From: Amorphophallus konjac
Taxonomy: Eukaryota; Streptophyta; Magnoliopsida; Alismatales; Araceae
Length of the DNA stretch: 64,000 bases
Reading direction: 5' to 3'
Assembly (NCBI GenBank): GCA_022559845.1
Contig: CM040118.1
Span: 161,902,331 to 161,966,330, forward strand
Part shown: positions 23,826 to 35,089 of the stretch, piece after piece
Layout: each line of letters begins with the position of its first letter
Position numbering within the stretch: position 1 is the first letter of the stretch
Notes under the pieces: generated by a model
The model's database searches: none
What the model was told of the DNA's origin: nothing
Seen by the model: only the letters and a program-made list of their open reading frames with translations
Translations under genes and position numbers: made by a program

Positions 23826-23838
23826 AAGGAGGGGCATC
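23826..23838 (+). other. Tat element polypurine tract
   Basis: AAGGAGGGGCATC directly preceding the LTR start TGTTGACACC. The GGGGCATC ending is the usual form in Ogre/Tat elements. Confidence 0.85.
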
Positions 23839-25597
23839 TGTTGACACCCGTTTTTTGCCGATGAGTTGAGTCATTTCTCTTACCACCATTTGTTGATGCC
23901 TCAAGTTGTCCATTACTTAGTGGGCTATTTTTAGGCAGCTTATTGGGCCTATTTTATGGATACCTCCCTCTCTGATTTAGTCTGCTTCAATTTAGGGCTT
24001 AATGGGCCCTGGTCTGGCTTGATTTATCACATTTTATTAAGTTTCAAGCATAAAGCCATTGCGCAGCCTATAGCGTGACCGTTCAGTCATTGAGCGGATG
24101 ATGGTGAACTGTTTATATATTTATTGGATATTAAGGTGATTTTTTGAATTTCCACCGATAAAGCTTTTGCACGGTTCATAAGTAGCCGTCCAGACCCATG
24201 GAACGGTATGCTTATGACCGTCTAGTTCTCAGAGTCCCAGATTCTTTGGTTGTTCAGATGATTATCTAATTATCCTGATTTATCACCGACAGGCGTTGGA
24301 CGGTTGGTTTTTGACCGTTCCGTGAGCTGAGTGGTCCATTAAGAACCGCCCAATTCATGAGAGTCCAACGGCGAAAATATCGGTCAGTTCGATGGATATT
24401 TGGATAATATTTCCCATTTACTTAATTTCCACCGATAGATTGGACGGTCTGGTGACCGACCGCTCAATAGATTAGGCAGTCTATTGAGTGGCCACGCAAT
24501 GGTCCGATTGCTGAAAAACTAAGGGTTTTTCTCTCTCTATCCATGGTTTTATCCTTGATTTGTTCCAACCATTTCTCCGTGGTTTCTCAACCAAATGAGG
24601 TGCCGTTTTGACTGGTTGGAAGATAATTATATTATCTACGGATTCTCTTTTGATATCTCAGGCTGATATTCGTTGGAAAACATAATTTTGGGGTTGGTTT
24701 CTTAGGCTCTATAAATAGACCCTAAGGGCAAGCTTTGAAAAGGGGGGAGATTTTCTGGTCGATGATGAAGCTCTGCCGGATTATTGAGCGGCCCAAGACA
24801 GGGAGGGAGGCCTTCTAAGTCCGCATAGGCCTCCGGTTCAGGGAGTACATCATTTGTTTGAGTCATTAGTTCACTAGTCCCACCGTCTATTTTCTCATTG
24901 CATGCATCATTCTCCCCTTCTTCCATATGCTTTACTTCATTCTCTCATCACATTACACACATCCTCCAATGTTTTTGGTGCCCCTAGGGGTTTAAAAACC
25001 TCCAAGTATCCCCCATTTCATTTGGTTATGTTCGTTTTCTTCTCTTTCGGCAGTTACTATGCATTTTAGTTCTGATATTGGGTCCTTTTTTTGTGGTCTA
25101 CACTTTGTTTTGCAGGTCAGCAGCGTCCTAACACGAGGCCCACTCCTCTTGGCCGACTGAGAAGGGTGGAGGTAGAGATCCCATGTTTGTGAAAGTTGGC
25201 GGTGCAGAGCGGTCTTCATCTGTCCGTTCGAGAGATAGGGCGGCCGTCCATCGACCGTCCAGTTCTGTCCAGCGGTGGATACCGAACCATTCTGTCGTCC
25301 AGTTACTCTTCGTCCCGCGTTTGTCCCAGTGCTGTCGGGCGGTCGTTCGAGCGACCGCGCATATTCAGGGCAGTTCTTCCAGAGCCGCGTATTGATGCAG
25401 TGCTATTCTAGGCGAGTGTCTCCCCTTTCTTTCCAAGGTACGGTGTACTTGCTTACATTCGGCACCTTGGTGGCGATCACACACATTCCACATCCTTCCC
25501 CCTGTTATTTGCACATCGTTTAATTCTTCACATTAGCACGGTAAAGAAGGGGTTGGAAGGGTAATCAAAAAGGGGAAAGAAGGAAAACATGTCAACA
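23839..25597 (+). repeat. Tat element 3' LTR (1.76 kb)
   Basis: Begins TGTTGACACCCG and ends with the inverted counterpart TGTCAACA at 25590-25597. A TATA box (TATAAATAG) starts at 24710. Hairpin motifs with ACGGT/ACCGT cores lie in the U3 part (24060-24480) and again at 25195-25340. No gene inside. Immediately downstream the sequence is RT of element C, so 25597 is the junction. The matching 5' LTR is out of the window. Confidence 0.88.
24710..24718 (+). promoter_or_regulatory. Tat LTR TATA box
   Basis: TATAAATAG in the context GGCTCTATAAATAGACC, about 870 bases into the LTR. Good match to a plant TATA box in the expected U3 position. Confidence 0.7.
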
Positions 25598-27959
25598 CCA
25601 AGTACTTCTCGAAGATTGATCTCAGATCGGGATATCATCAATTGAGAATAAAGGATGAGGATATTCACAAGACGGCATTTTGGAGCAGGTATGGGCATTA
25701 CGGATTTACTGTTATGCCTTTTGGACTAACGAATACCCCTGCAGCCTTTATGTAGTTGATGAATAGCATATTCAGGCCTCACCTAGATCAATTCGTAGTG
25801 GTGTTTATTGATGATATATTGATATATTCCAAGACTGAGGAAGATCACGAAGAACATTTGAGAACTGCATTGCAAATACTAAGGAAGAACCAACTCTATG
25901 CCAAGCTTAGCAAATGTGATTTTTGGCTCGAGAAAGGAAGTATCTTTCTTAGGACATGTGATCTCAAAGGATGGGATTTCTGTTGATCCGTCAAAAGTCG
26001 AGGCCATGAAGAATTGGGAAAGGCCAACCAATGCTACCGAGATCCGTAGCTTCTTTGGCCTAGTTGGCTATTATCGATGATTCATAAAGGATTTCTCCAA
26101 GATCACTGTCCCTCTTACTAGGCTAACCCGCTAGGAGATTCCTTATAAGTGGAGTAAAGACTGCGAGAAGAGCTTTCAAGCCTTGAAAGATCATCTGACA
26201 ATCGCTCCAGTCTTGGCATTACCAACTGAAGGGGAGAAATTCAAGGTATATACCGATGCATCTGGCATTGGTCTTGGATGTGTCTTGATGCAACAAGGGA
26301 GGGTCATTGCTTACTCTTCTCGGCAACTGAAGAAACCTGAGGAGAACTACCCGGTGCATGACTTAGAGTTGACCGCAGTAGTGTTTGCTTTAAAGATATA
26401 GAGACACTACCTCTATGGAGAATAATTTACCGTGTACTCTAATCACAAGAGTCTCAAACATTTATTCTCACAAAAAGAATTGAATATGAGACAAAGGCGT
26501 TGGCTAGAATATCTCAAGGACTTCGACTTCACAATACAATACCATCCTGAAAAAGATAATCCCGTAGCTGATGCCCTTAGTCGAAGGCCGAGAGCGTTAT
26601 TGGCCAACTGCATGATCCAGGAATGAAAGATGCTAGAATAATTTTCCAAGCTTGATATAAGCACGAACAAGGAGAAAAGTTGTATTACTCTATCACACAT
26701 GAGGATACAACTAGATTTACTCCCCGAGATCAAGGAGCTTCAAGACAATGACCCGGTGCTGGTTGAAATAAAAGGCAAGTTAGAAGAGCAACCTGATTTC
26801 AAGCTAGTGTCAGATGGAAGATTATTATTCCGAGAAAGGACTTATGTACCGGATTGTCCGAAATGGAAGAAGAAAATTTAGAAGAAGCTCACCGATCAAG
26901 GTACACAATCCATCTCGGATCTACCAAGATGTACCAGGATTTGAAACGGACCTTTTGGTGGCCCAATGTGAAAAGGGAGGCAGCGGACTTTGTGTCTCGT
27001 TGTCTCACATGCCAACAAGTCAAGGCGGAACACCAAAAGCCTGCTGGTAAGTTACATCCTCTAGACATTCCCAAGTGGAAGTGAGAATCGGCATGGACTT
27101 CATTATGGGTCTGTCTAAATCTAAAGGAGGACATGATGTAATATGGGTTATCATAGATCGATTGACCAAGTCGGCACACTTCTTGCCTATAAAGAGCCGA
27201 TGGTCGATTGATGTTCTAGGTGCTTTATACAGCAAAGTGGTGGTTAGACTACATGGAGTTCCCGTTTCAATCGTGTCTGACCAAGACCCGCATTTCACTT
27301 CTCATTTCTGGAAGGGTTTACAACATTCGTTGGGGACAAGACTCAACTTTAGTACTACTTTTCATCCTCAAACGGATGGTCAGATCGAGAGTACAAATCA
27401 AGCAGTGAAAGACATGTTAAGAGCCTACATTATTAATTTCGGTGGAAGCTGGCATGATCACTTGCCCTTGATCAAGTTTGCATAATACAACAGTTACCAG
27501 GCAAGTCTACAAATGGCACCCTTCGAGGCACTATATGGAAGGAGTTGTCGCTCACCACTATGCTGGGACGAAGTTGGAGAAAAATAACTTCTAGGTCTGG
27601 ACATGGTAAGAGATACCACTGAAAAGATTCAACTCATTAGAGAAAGGACTTTAGACGGCTCAATCTAGACAAAAGACTTACGCCGATACTAGAAGGAGAG
27701 ACCTCAAGTTCCAAGTTGGAGACTACATCTTTCTTAAGGTTTCCCCAGGACGAGACATTAGAAGATTTGGTGTTAAGGGCAAGCTTGCACCAAGATATAT
27801 CTGTCCCTTCGAAGTGCTGGAAAGAGTTGGCGAGGTTGCCTACTAAATTACCTTGCCACCGCAACTATCTGAAGTCCACAATGTGTTCCATGTATCAATG
27901 CTCAAGAAATATGTTCATGATCCATCCCACGTCATAGAACATGATAATCTAGTGATACA
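25598..27959 (+). pseudogene. Element C pol fragment: RT (C-terminal part), RNase H, integrase
   Basis: RT enters at [25 protein letters not shown] holds the catalytic YxDD-type motif at about 25815. RNase [16 protein letters not shown], and [20 protein letters not shown]. Integrase: WPNVKREAADFVSRCLTCQQVK, GMDFIMGLSKSKGG, SIVSDQDPHFTS and TDGQIEST, so the D-D-E residues remain. Stops near 25755, 26080, 26133, 26401, 26625 and 27484 and frameshifts near 25935, 26880 and 27085 disable it. It breaks off at 27959 where the SIRE-like LTR begins. Confidence 0.88.
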
Positions 27960-28714
27960 TGTTGTGCTATGCTTATGATTTTGATGACAATATCACTTTG
28001 TGTGTGAGAGATCATGGAAACATTTCTTTATGAAATATGCATCTTTGTGGCTATGTACTTAATGTTCATTGAAGCATCTTTGTGGTAATGGAGTTATGTT
28101 CTAGAAGAGATTGATTTTATGGAAACATGCTTGCGTGAATGCATATTATTGAATGTGATGCATGTGATGCATGCTACTTGAAGGTCCCATCTTTATAACA
28201 ATGCTCCTTGTGAAAATAATGCTTCATGAATGTGATTTTTATCAACAAGAATGTCATTTGAATGAATGAGTTCCAATGCTATTATACAAGCCTTTGCATT
28301 TGGCATGATTGTCTACATGTGCGTGTTGAAGCATCTTGATGTTGAAGGCTATGAAGATACAAGAATGCTATTGAATGGTTGAGCTACCATGTCTTTATAT
28401 TTGCATGATTGATAGATTCAAGTTCATCATAACAAAACCTTGTCATTTGGTGGAATGTGTTGTTGTTTGTTGATATGAGAAGTCCAATACATGTTTGAGT
28501 GGGTTCGTTGAAGTATTTTTGAGTGAACAAGTTGAAAGTGCCATCCTTGATGCAAGAGAATTGATTGTCATCTAACCACTTGCTTTACCATGTTTTGCAA
28601 GTTCAAATTCATAGGTAAAACCCCTTTTGAATCAAGGATAAATGGTACAATCAAACCACATTAAGTTCATGGGGTTTTTGAGGCTAAAAAAGATGTTTTT
28701 GCATGTGAGCAGAT

Positions 28715-28872
28715 AAGAGTCGACTCTCTTTGGACATAGTTCTGTTTGTGTGTTGTATGGGTTGCAGAGAAAAAGTGTCGACTCTGAGAGTCGACTCTTT
28801 TCTGCCTATGTTCTGGTTTTGGCTCTTTAGTATGCACAGGTTAAAAGTGTCGACTCTAAGAGTCGACACTTT
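28715..28872. repeat. GTCGACTC hairpin cluster (5' LTR copy)
   Basis: Three palindrome sites around GAGTCGACTC in 160 bases. The best, 28844-28872, has 13-base perfect arms (AAAGTGTCGACTC and GAGTCGACACTTT) and a 3-base loop. Matching cluster in the 3' LTR at 39755-39922. Confidence 0.88.
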
Positions 28873-29019
28873 CCGGCACGGGATTTGAGAATGTCTTCTA
28901 AACCCATTCTAAACCCCTTGAAACTTTACCAAACTACCCCCAAATGTTTCTTAGACATATGAGGGTGTTTTTAACACACTTTGGGAGGGTTTTATGAGTC
29001 TTTTCCCCACTCTTTGATG

Positions 29020-29029
29020 TATATATAGG
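29020..29029 (+). promoter_or_regulatory. SIRE-like LTR TATA box
   Basis: TATATATAGG about 1.06 kb into the 5' LTR; the same site occurs at 40059-40068 in the 3' LTR. Confidence 0.65.
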
Positions 29030-29908
29030 TGAACTCCGAATTTGTGGAAGAGAACCCTAATGTTTATGTCTTTCTATCTTGTAGGAGAAGAAAAGGGGGG
29101 AAAGAAGGAGGAGCTCTTGTAAGGAGGATATCATCTACATCCATGCATGTTTGGAGCTCGTGATAGAAGAGAAAAGGGTGCAGAATGATGAGAGGAGCAA
29201 GATGATGGTGAAATCGCGATCATCCGACAATGAGCCAAGAAGAGCCGGAGTATTTCTAAAAGGGGGAGCTTCATACATGCTATATCTTCTTTGATTCAGT
29301 CTCTAGAGTTTGTTTGGGGTTTATTGTATCTATTTGTCCATGTTTCATTAATTTCTAAATGAATACTTTGTGTGTCTTCGGAGATTTGATCTCCGAGTGT
29401 GTGTGTTGACGCGTGTGCGTCGTTTTGGGCGGAGGAACTCCGCGTGTGTGTTCGGGAGTTTACTCCCGTGTGTGTGCAGGTTCTACCTGCGTGTGTGTTG
29501 TCTTGTAAGAGTCTTTACAAGATAGTGGAATCCTCACCGTGTTCGGTGGGGGGTGGACGTAGGCGCACAAGGTGTGTGTGGCCAAACCACCTAAAAGTCC
29601 TTTGTGCCTTGTGGCTTGCTTGTGGCGTAATTGTGGTTGTGCTTTATTGATCTAGTTCTTTATTATTCGACGCCTCGGCACAGTTGCACATACGCTCATA
29701 TTCACATCTTTGTTACTCACATGCGGATGAGCTATGAGAGTGTAATCCAAATTGCTACATCTTGTTCGTTGTTCATCTAGGCGCATAGGAATTAATTGAC
29801 CATCTATCTCTTGTTTATCAAAGTTGATCGAAATAGTTTGGATCTAATTTTTAAAGGGCCAATCAATTCACCCCCCCTCTTGATTGCTGTTGCCCCGGAC
29901 CCAACATT

Positions 29909-29920
29909 TGGTATCAGAGC
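29909..29920 (+). other. SIRE-like primer-binding site
   Basis: TGGTATCAGAGC two bases after the LTR end, complementary to initiator methionine tRNA. Confidence 0.92.
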
Positions 29921-29965
29921 CTCAACTCTATTTGTCTTGAGATCTCACGATCTATAGAGTGATCC

Positions 29966-32114
29966 TTGGTAACGACAACCTTGAGCGAAATAGCCAAAAG
30001 TTGTTTAACTTCTTGTCCTCCATGCTTTAATGGTTATAATTTTATTTCTTGGAGAAATAGAATGTGTGTTTATCTTGCTCTGCATGAACCTAATATTTGG
30101 AAGGTGATATGTGAAGGTCCATACAAACCTTCTGCTGAACAAAGCCAATGTGATGATGAGCATGTCGAGAAAAATGCAATGAATCTTAGAGCACGAATTT
30201 TTCTTATGAATGCCATTGAGTCTAATATACTTTCACAAACTCCATTATGCAGGTCGGCAAGAGACCTTTGATACTAGTTGGCACGGAAATATGAAGAAAA
30301 TGGAATCGATGCATGCTTAATGGCTCATGGTGAAGAAAATTCAGATGAGGTAAACTCTGAATCCGAAGAACTCTCTATTGAGGAATGGCAAATGGCACAT
30401 GCTGAAATGTATGATAAATGTAAGAAACTCAAATCTAAAAATAAAGCATTGAAAAGGAAGATTAATGAGAATGTGCATGATAATCATTCCTGTGAAAACT
30501 GTAAAATATTGGACTCAAAGATTGAGAACCTAGAATATGAAAATGAACTTTTAGAATCCAAAGTTGAATTATTTTCAGATGAGATTTCTTGTTTGAATGA
30601 AGAGCTTGAGATAGCTAGAAAATCAAATACATATTTTGAAATTGATAATGAATGTCATGATTTGAGTGAACAGAACAAACTCTTAATGTCTAAAATTTTC
30701 ATGCTTGAGAAATCTGAAGAAAGCTTAAGAAATAAATTAGCTTCTCTTTCTGATGATGAAAAAATGTTTGAGAAATTGCTTGATTCTGAAATTGATAGTA
30801 AGAGCATCATGGATGAAAATGAAGATCTTAAAAAGAAAAATAGTACTATGTTAATTCAGAATTCCTTGTTTCAGGGTAGATTGAAAAGTTTTGATAAGAT
30901 TGAAAAGGAGATTTCGTTGTTGAAATCTGAAAATGAAAAATTGAAATAATTGAACACAACCATGTCAGAAAGACTGCTAACTCTTGAAAAAGGTAAATCT
31001 GTGGTTGTTCAAGAATCTGAAAATGTGAGTCTATTAAAACATGAAATAGAAACCCACAAAACCATCAATGTCACATTGAATGAAAAGGTTATTTCATGTG
31101 AAGATGAGATAGCTAGCTATGAATTACATGTTTCATCTCTTGAATCTGAAAGTGTTGATTTGAATGTATCTCTGTCCAAATTTGTCAAAGGGAAAGATAA
31201 TCTGGAGAAAATATTAAGGACCAAGGTGAAGTTCTAAAAAGAAGGACTTGGGTATGAACCCACCAAAAAGAAAGCCTTCGGTTTGAAAACACAAACATCT
31301 TTTGTGCATGCATCATGTTCTTCCAGTATTTCAAATGCATCGTTAGGTGAGAAACAAAATTCTAAAATTCAGTCTCAACCTAGCAACAAAAGATTTGATG
31401 CTTGTAATAGTCACATGAAACATGCTCATGTTCCAAAAATTTTAAAGTTGAGTTATTTTTACTGTGGTCAGTTTGGGCATGTGATGGATGATTGTGTTGT
31501 CATGAAAATGGATGATCAAAATACATGCAAAGATAAATCTTTTTTCAAAAGATAAAGAAATATTTCTTACTTCTATTGTCACAAACTAGGCCATGTAATG
31601 GATAATTATTTTGTGAAACAAAATGATGATTTTCGAGTCATGAATGCTAAGTTTGATGTTCAAAGAAAATTCAGAAATGAACATGTTTCTTATGCTCAAA
31701 GGTTTTCATCTTATAAAAGAAACTTGTTTACAAACACTCATGCAAACAATGTGAAGTCATTCCGTAGACCCACATGTCCTTGTTGTTTTCATTGTGGGAA
31801 GTACGGTCATGTAGTAAAACACTGTTGGTTTTTGAAAATTAATAATTTCCATGCTTCTAGAATGAATGCTAGGTTTAATTTTGTTAAATCTAGATCTTTT
31901 GAAAATAGAAAATGGAATGAATTTGAAAACTTTTTTTCTCAGAAAGGAAAGTCTTTTGCTAAAGTTGCTACTCCTGATCAATGCTATTGAGGATTGCAGG
32001 ATAATGAGAAATGATGACATGGTGGCAACGAAAATGAGTAAAAATATGTTTGGTGGTAATGCTACTAATCCCCGGGGACCCAAGAAGACTTGGGTGCCTA
32101 AATGTGTTGAATGA
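29966..32114 (+). pseudogene. SIRE/Maximus-type gag, internally deleted
   Basis: N-terminal part (29966-30271) has FNGYNFISWRNRMCVYL and NIWKVICEGPYKP, as in the start of copia-type (UBN2-type) gag; the frame opens at a TTG where an ATG would be expected. At about 30270 it jumps, across a TGA, to LARKYEENGIDACLMAHGEEN, which belongs downstream of the central gag domain, so that domain appears deleted. Then a long Glu/Lys/Ser-rich coiled coil (30278-31237), typical of this lineage, and CCHC-type knuckles: CFHCGKYGHVVKHC at about 31788 is intact, while YFYCGQFGHVMDDC and YFYCHKLGHVMDNY have lost cysteines. The final RGPKKTWVPK segment marks the usual gag/pol junction. Stops near 30948, 31236, 31554 and 31989. 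Not functional. Confidence 0.85.
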
Positions 32115-34016
32115 GTTGATCTTGATGCAGGTGTGCATTGAGATAAATAGAGAATAAAGGGGTTCCAATAAACATGAACAAGGCACACTCATTTAGTAAA
32201 ACCTCCACTTTGCTTTTCTTATTGTCAAATTTGGTGATTTTGATACTTTTACTTCTGGTACTCTGTTAGGTTTTAATTGCATTTCTTCGCAAGCCATGCA
32301 AGCTTTCGATGAATGAATATTTGGTATATCAAATGGTGATATGTGAAATGACAGATTAGGTATGTCAGGAAGCTATCACTATGCGTGAGTTGATCTTAGG
32401 ATCAAAGTTCTCCACCCAGTACCAAAATTTAAAAGTTAAAACATGTTTGGCTTATGAGGAAACATTATTTTCGATGAAATCAATTTGCCTTGTTTTGCAA
32501 TGATCTTAATTTACAATTGGTATCAATTAAAAATCTTTCTTGATTCAAAAAGGCAAATTTTTTTGAACAATCCTTTGAATGATCATGGTTAAAAGCTTGG
32601 TTTTGCAGGTTGATATGTTAGGAAGTTCATGATGGCTCATGGATATTTTTGCATATCATTCACATTTTTGCACATATTGGCATCTACAAGTTGCATATTT
32701 TGACTTATGTGTGCTTGCATATCATCTTGCATGAATATATTGTTAAATCCTTGAATGCTTGCCTGTACTTAGCTTACAAAGCATTTTCTTGAAAGTTTCT
32801 AAGGCCTTACACTCCTTGTTAAATAAATGTTGCACTGGTTCAATCTAGGTGTGTTACATGGCATATACTAAGGGGGAGATATCTAATTTGATGAGTGCAT
32901 ATACTCAGGGGGAGAAATTCTCATATCTCTAGCATAATTTACAGTATATACTTGAAACAAAACCCCCACACTTTGAAAAGCTTGTGTTTAATGTGTTTTA
33001 ACCATAAAGATTTTGGAAATTCCTTCTAGCACTTACTTGATACTAGAAACTCTACATGAACATTAGGAGTAATCGTGAGGAAAAAGTTGCCTGTCCCTAC
33101 AAAATATGAAAAAGTGGATTGTGGATCCTAGTAACCAAGAATCCCCACTGAAACAAATGAGAAAACTTGTGTAAAATGGTGAAACAAAATTCCACAAGAA
33201 GAATAAAACAATGACGGATCCTAGTAATCGGGAATCCCCATTGAGACACATGAGGAGACTCGTGTAAAACGGTGAAGTCTAAATTTTAGAAACAAAAAAA
33301 GGGGGCTGTGTGAAGCTACTGATAGTCGAGAATCCAAAATGAAATTATAGAGTGAAAAGACATCGGTTAGTGTTATTTATAAATTCTATGTATCTTTATG
33401 TTTGAGATTCATTGTGCACTTTTGAGCACATGCACTTCACGGTGTTTCAATTTTGGGCATATATTATGAATTTGTCTATATACATGGTAATACAAACTCT
33501 TTGTACAAGCACAATCCTCTTAGTTATGACTCATGCTATGCTTCTAGCTTTTGAATTCAATTGCATTTTACTTATCCCACTCCCTAAGGGAGATCGACCT
33601 TATCTATATGTGTATTTGCATGTCCATAAAGAATGCTTGTATGCTTGCATTTCATTCCTTGCATGATCATCACATCATTGCATTTATTCCCCTCAATCTG
33701 GATTTTGTTGTTGACAAAGGGGGAGAGATCTGTGTGCTTAGAAATGCGAATATGCATGAAACTTTGATCCATGAAGTTCTTGTTGAGCTGGAAGCTCTGA
33801 ATGGAAAATTTAAAGTGCATATCTGTCATACTTGATATTGTATCTTCAACAAGTGGTGTTTTGGTTCCTTACAATTGATACCTGTCATGGCCCTTATGAT
33901 TCTGAAATTGAATGCCCTATTTCTCACAAATGCCTCATATTTTGATTATGCCAAAGGGGGAGAAGAATCATTTTGTCATTTGTCATAAAGTATTGTCATC
34001 ATCAAAAAGGGGAGAT
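32115..34016 (+). other. SIRE-like 3' internal region with repeated polypurine tracts
   Basis: About 1.9 kb without pol or recognisable envelope-like sequence. Several AGGGGGAGA-type purine tracts (about 32870, 32909, 33717, 33955) precede the functional-looking one at 34003-34016. A roughly 105-base imperfect tandem duplication with GGATCCTAGTAA and GAATCCCCA lies at about 33112-33290. Small open frames here have no recognised similarity. Confidence 0.7.
34003..34016 (+). other. SIRE-like polypurine tract
   Basis: CAAAAAGGGGAGAT immediately before the 3' LTR start TGTTGTGC at 34017. Confidence 0.87.
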
Positions 34017-34506
34017 TGTTGTGCTATGCTTGTGATTTTGATGACAACATTACTTTATGTGTGTGTGAGATCATGGAAACATTTCTTTATGAAATATGCA
34101 TCTTTGTGGCTATGTACTTAATGTTCATTGAAGCATCTTTGTGTCTATGGAGTTATGTTCTAGAAGAGATTGATTTTATGGAAACATGCTTGCATGAATG
34201 CACATTATTGTATGTGATGATGTGATGCATGCTACTTGAAGGTCCCATCTTTATAAAAATGCTCCTCGTGAAAATAATGCTTCATGAATGTGATTTTTAT
34301 CAACAAGAATGTCATTTGAATGAATGAGTTCCAATGCTAGTGTACATGCCTTTGCATTTGGCATGATTGTCTACATGTGCGTGTTGAAGCATCTTGATGT
34401 TGAAGGCTATGAAGATACAAGAATGCTATTGAATAGTTGAGCTCCCATGTATTTATATTTGCATGATTGATAGATTCAAGTTCATCATAACAAAACCTTG
34501 TCATTT
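34017..34506 (+). repeat. SIRE-like 3' LTR, first part
   Basis: Matches 27960-28448 nearly base for base, then is broken by the LINE insertion. It continues at 39491. Confidence 0.92.
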
Positions 34507-34521
34507 GATAGATTCAAGTTC
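34505..34521 (+). repeat. 17-base filler at LINE 5' junction
   Basis: TTGATAGATTCAAGTTC repeats the LTR sequence found at 34467-34483, 38 bases upstream. It is absent at this place in the intact 5' LTR (around 28448). Looks like a local copy made when the LINE 5' end was joined. Confidence 0.75.
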
Positions 34522-35089
34522 TCAAAGAGTTGCCATGGGCAATTCATCTATGGTTCAGATAATGCATCAACCCAGTGTTGACTCCTCTGCTATTGACAAT
34601 TCGAATTCGGCGACTCATGTTCTCCCCCCAGGGAGTGTTAATGTTCCTGACTCAGGGGAGGCTGATGCCCAAGCATACCCCTCGACCAACGGGCAGTCTC
34701 AACATCAATTTGCTGGCGGCCCACCTTTATCCCTGCTTGCTGAGAAGGATATTCAAACTTGCAGACCCTCTGTTATGGATCGAATCAATGCAATAAAAAA
34801 GCTTAAGGACTTTAGAATTTCCATTGCCAATAAATTCGTTGAGCTCAGAATTGATGATAGTTCTGACTCCTCTCCAGTTAACTCGGATGGTGACCTATTA
34901 CAGCAAATGGCAGTGCTAACAAAAGACTCTGTCTCTCTGTTGGGTGATCCCCCGGAAGCTAGTATACAGGCTATGCCCTCCAAGCGAAAGAAGGCGCGCA
35001 AGAAATATCACCAACCACTGGAGGGTATGCATCTAAACACTAGGTTGGCTAGAAGATCTCAGGTTTCCAAGGATGATTTGTTTCTATGA
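34522..35089 (+). pseudogene. LINE ORF1, C-terminal fragment
   Basis: Open to the stop TGA at 35087-35089, ending RRSQVSKDDLFL. Ser/Asp-rich linker, then a basic patch (SKRKKARKK) that could bind RNA. The N-terminal RNA-binding domain and zinc knuckle of plant L1 ORF1 are missing through 5' truncation. Overlaps the ORF2 start by four bases (ATGA at 35086-35089), a common arrangement. Confidence 0.7.

Larger units (their letters stand above)
11715..25597 (+). mobile_element. Tat/Ogre-lineage Ty3/gypsy element with antisense gene cargo (5' part outside window)
   Basis: Plus-strand pol with reverse transcriptase, RNase H, an additional RNase H and integrase, then 8.5 kb of sequence carrying two opposite-strand genes, a polypurine tract and a 3' LTR beginning TGTTGACACCCG, which is typical of Ogre/Tat elements. 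The 5' part is cut off by insertion of the Tekay-like array at 11714/11715 and would lie beyond base 1. The right edge at 25597 joins directly to reverse-transcriptase sequence of a different element (C), so the Tat copy is nested in it. Confidence 0.88.
27960..29906 (+). repeat. SIRE-like 5' LTR (1.95 kb)
   Basis: Start TGTTGTGCTATG, end GGACCCAACA. TATA box TATATATAGG at 29020-29029. GTCGACTC hairpins at 28715-28872. Nearly identical to the 3' LTR apart from a few indels: it lacks about 14 bases of one GTCGACTC palindrome and has about 10 extra bases near 28905. Open frames such as 29399-29650 are not supported as genes. Confidence 0.92.

Noticed and set aside
29399..29650. Cys/Val-rich 83-residue frame in the SIRE-like LTR (also at 40437-40715)
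   Set aside because: Low-complexity GTGTGTG sequence downstream of the LTR TATA box; present only because both LTRs are nearly identical.
29909..29920. tRNA gene signal
   Set aside because: These 12-base matches at LTR edges are primer-binding sites; no cloverleaf surrounds them.
33412..33835. Small open frames in the SIRE-like 3' region as an envelope-like gene
   Set aside because: Short, mutually overlapping, no membrane or envelope-like pattern convincing enough, and SIRE env-like ORFs are much longer.
34463..34537. LINE ORF1 starting at the ATG at 34463
   Set aside because: That ATG lies in LTR sequence upstream of the LINE junction at 34521; the frame is a chance fusion.
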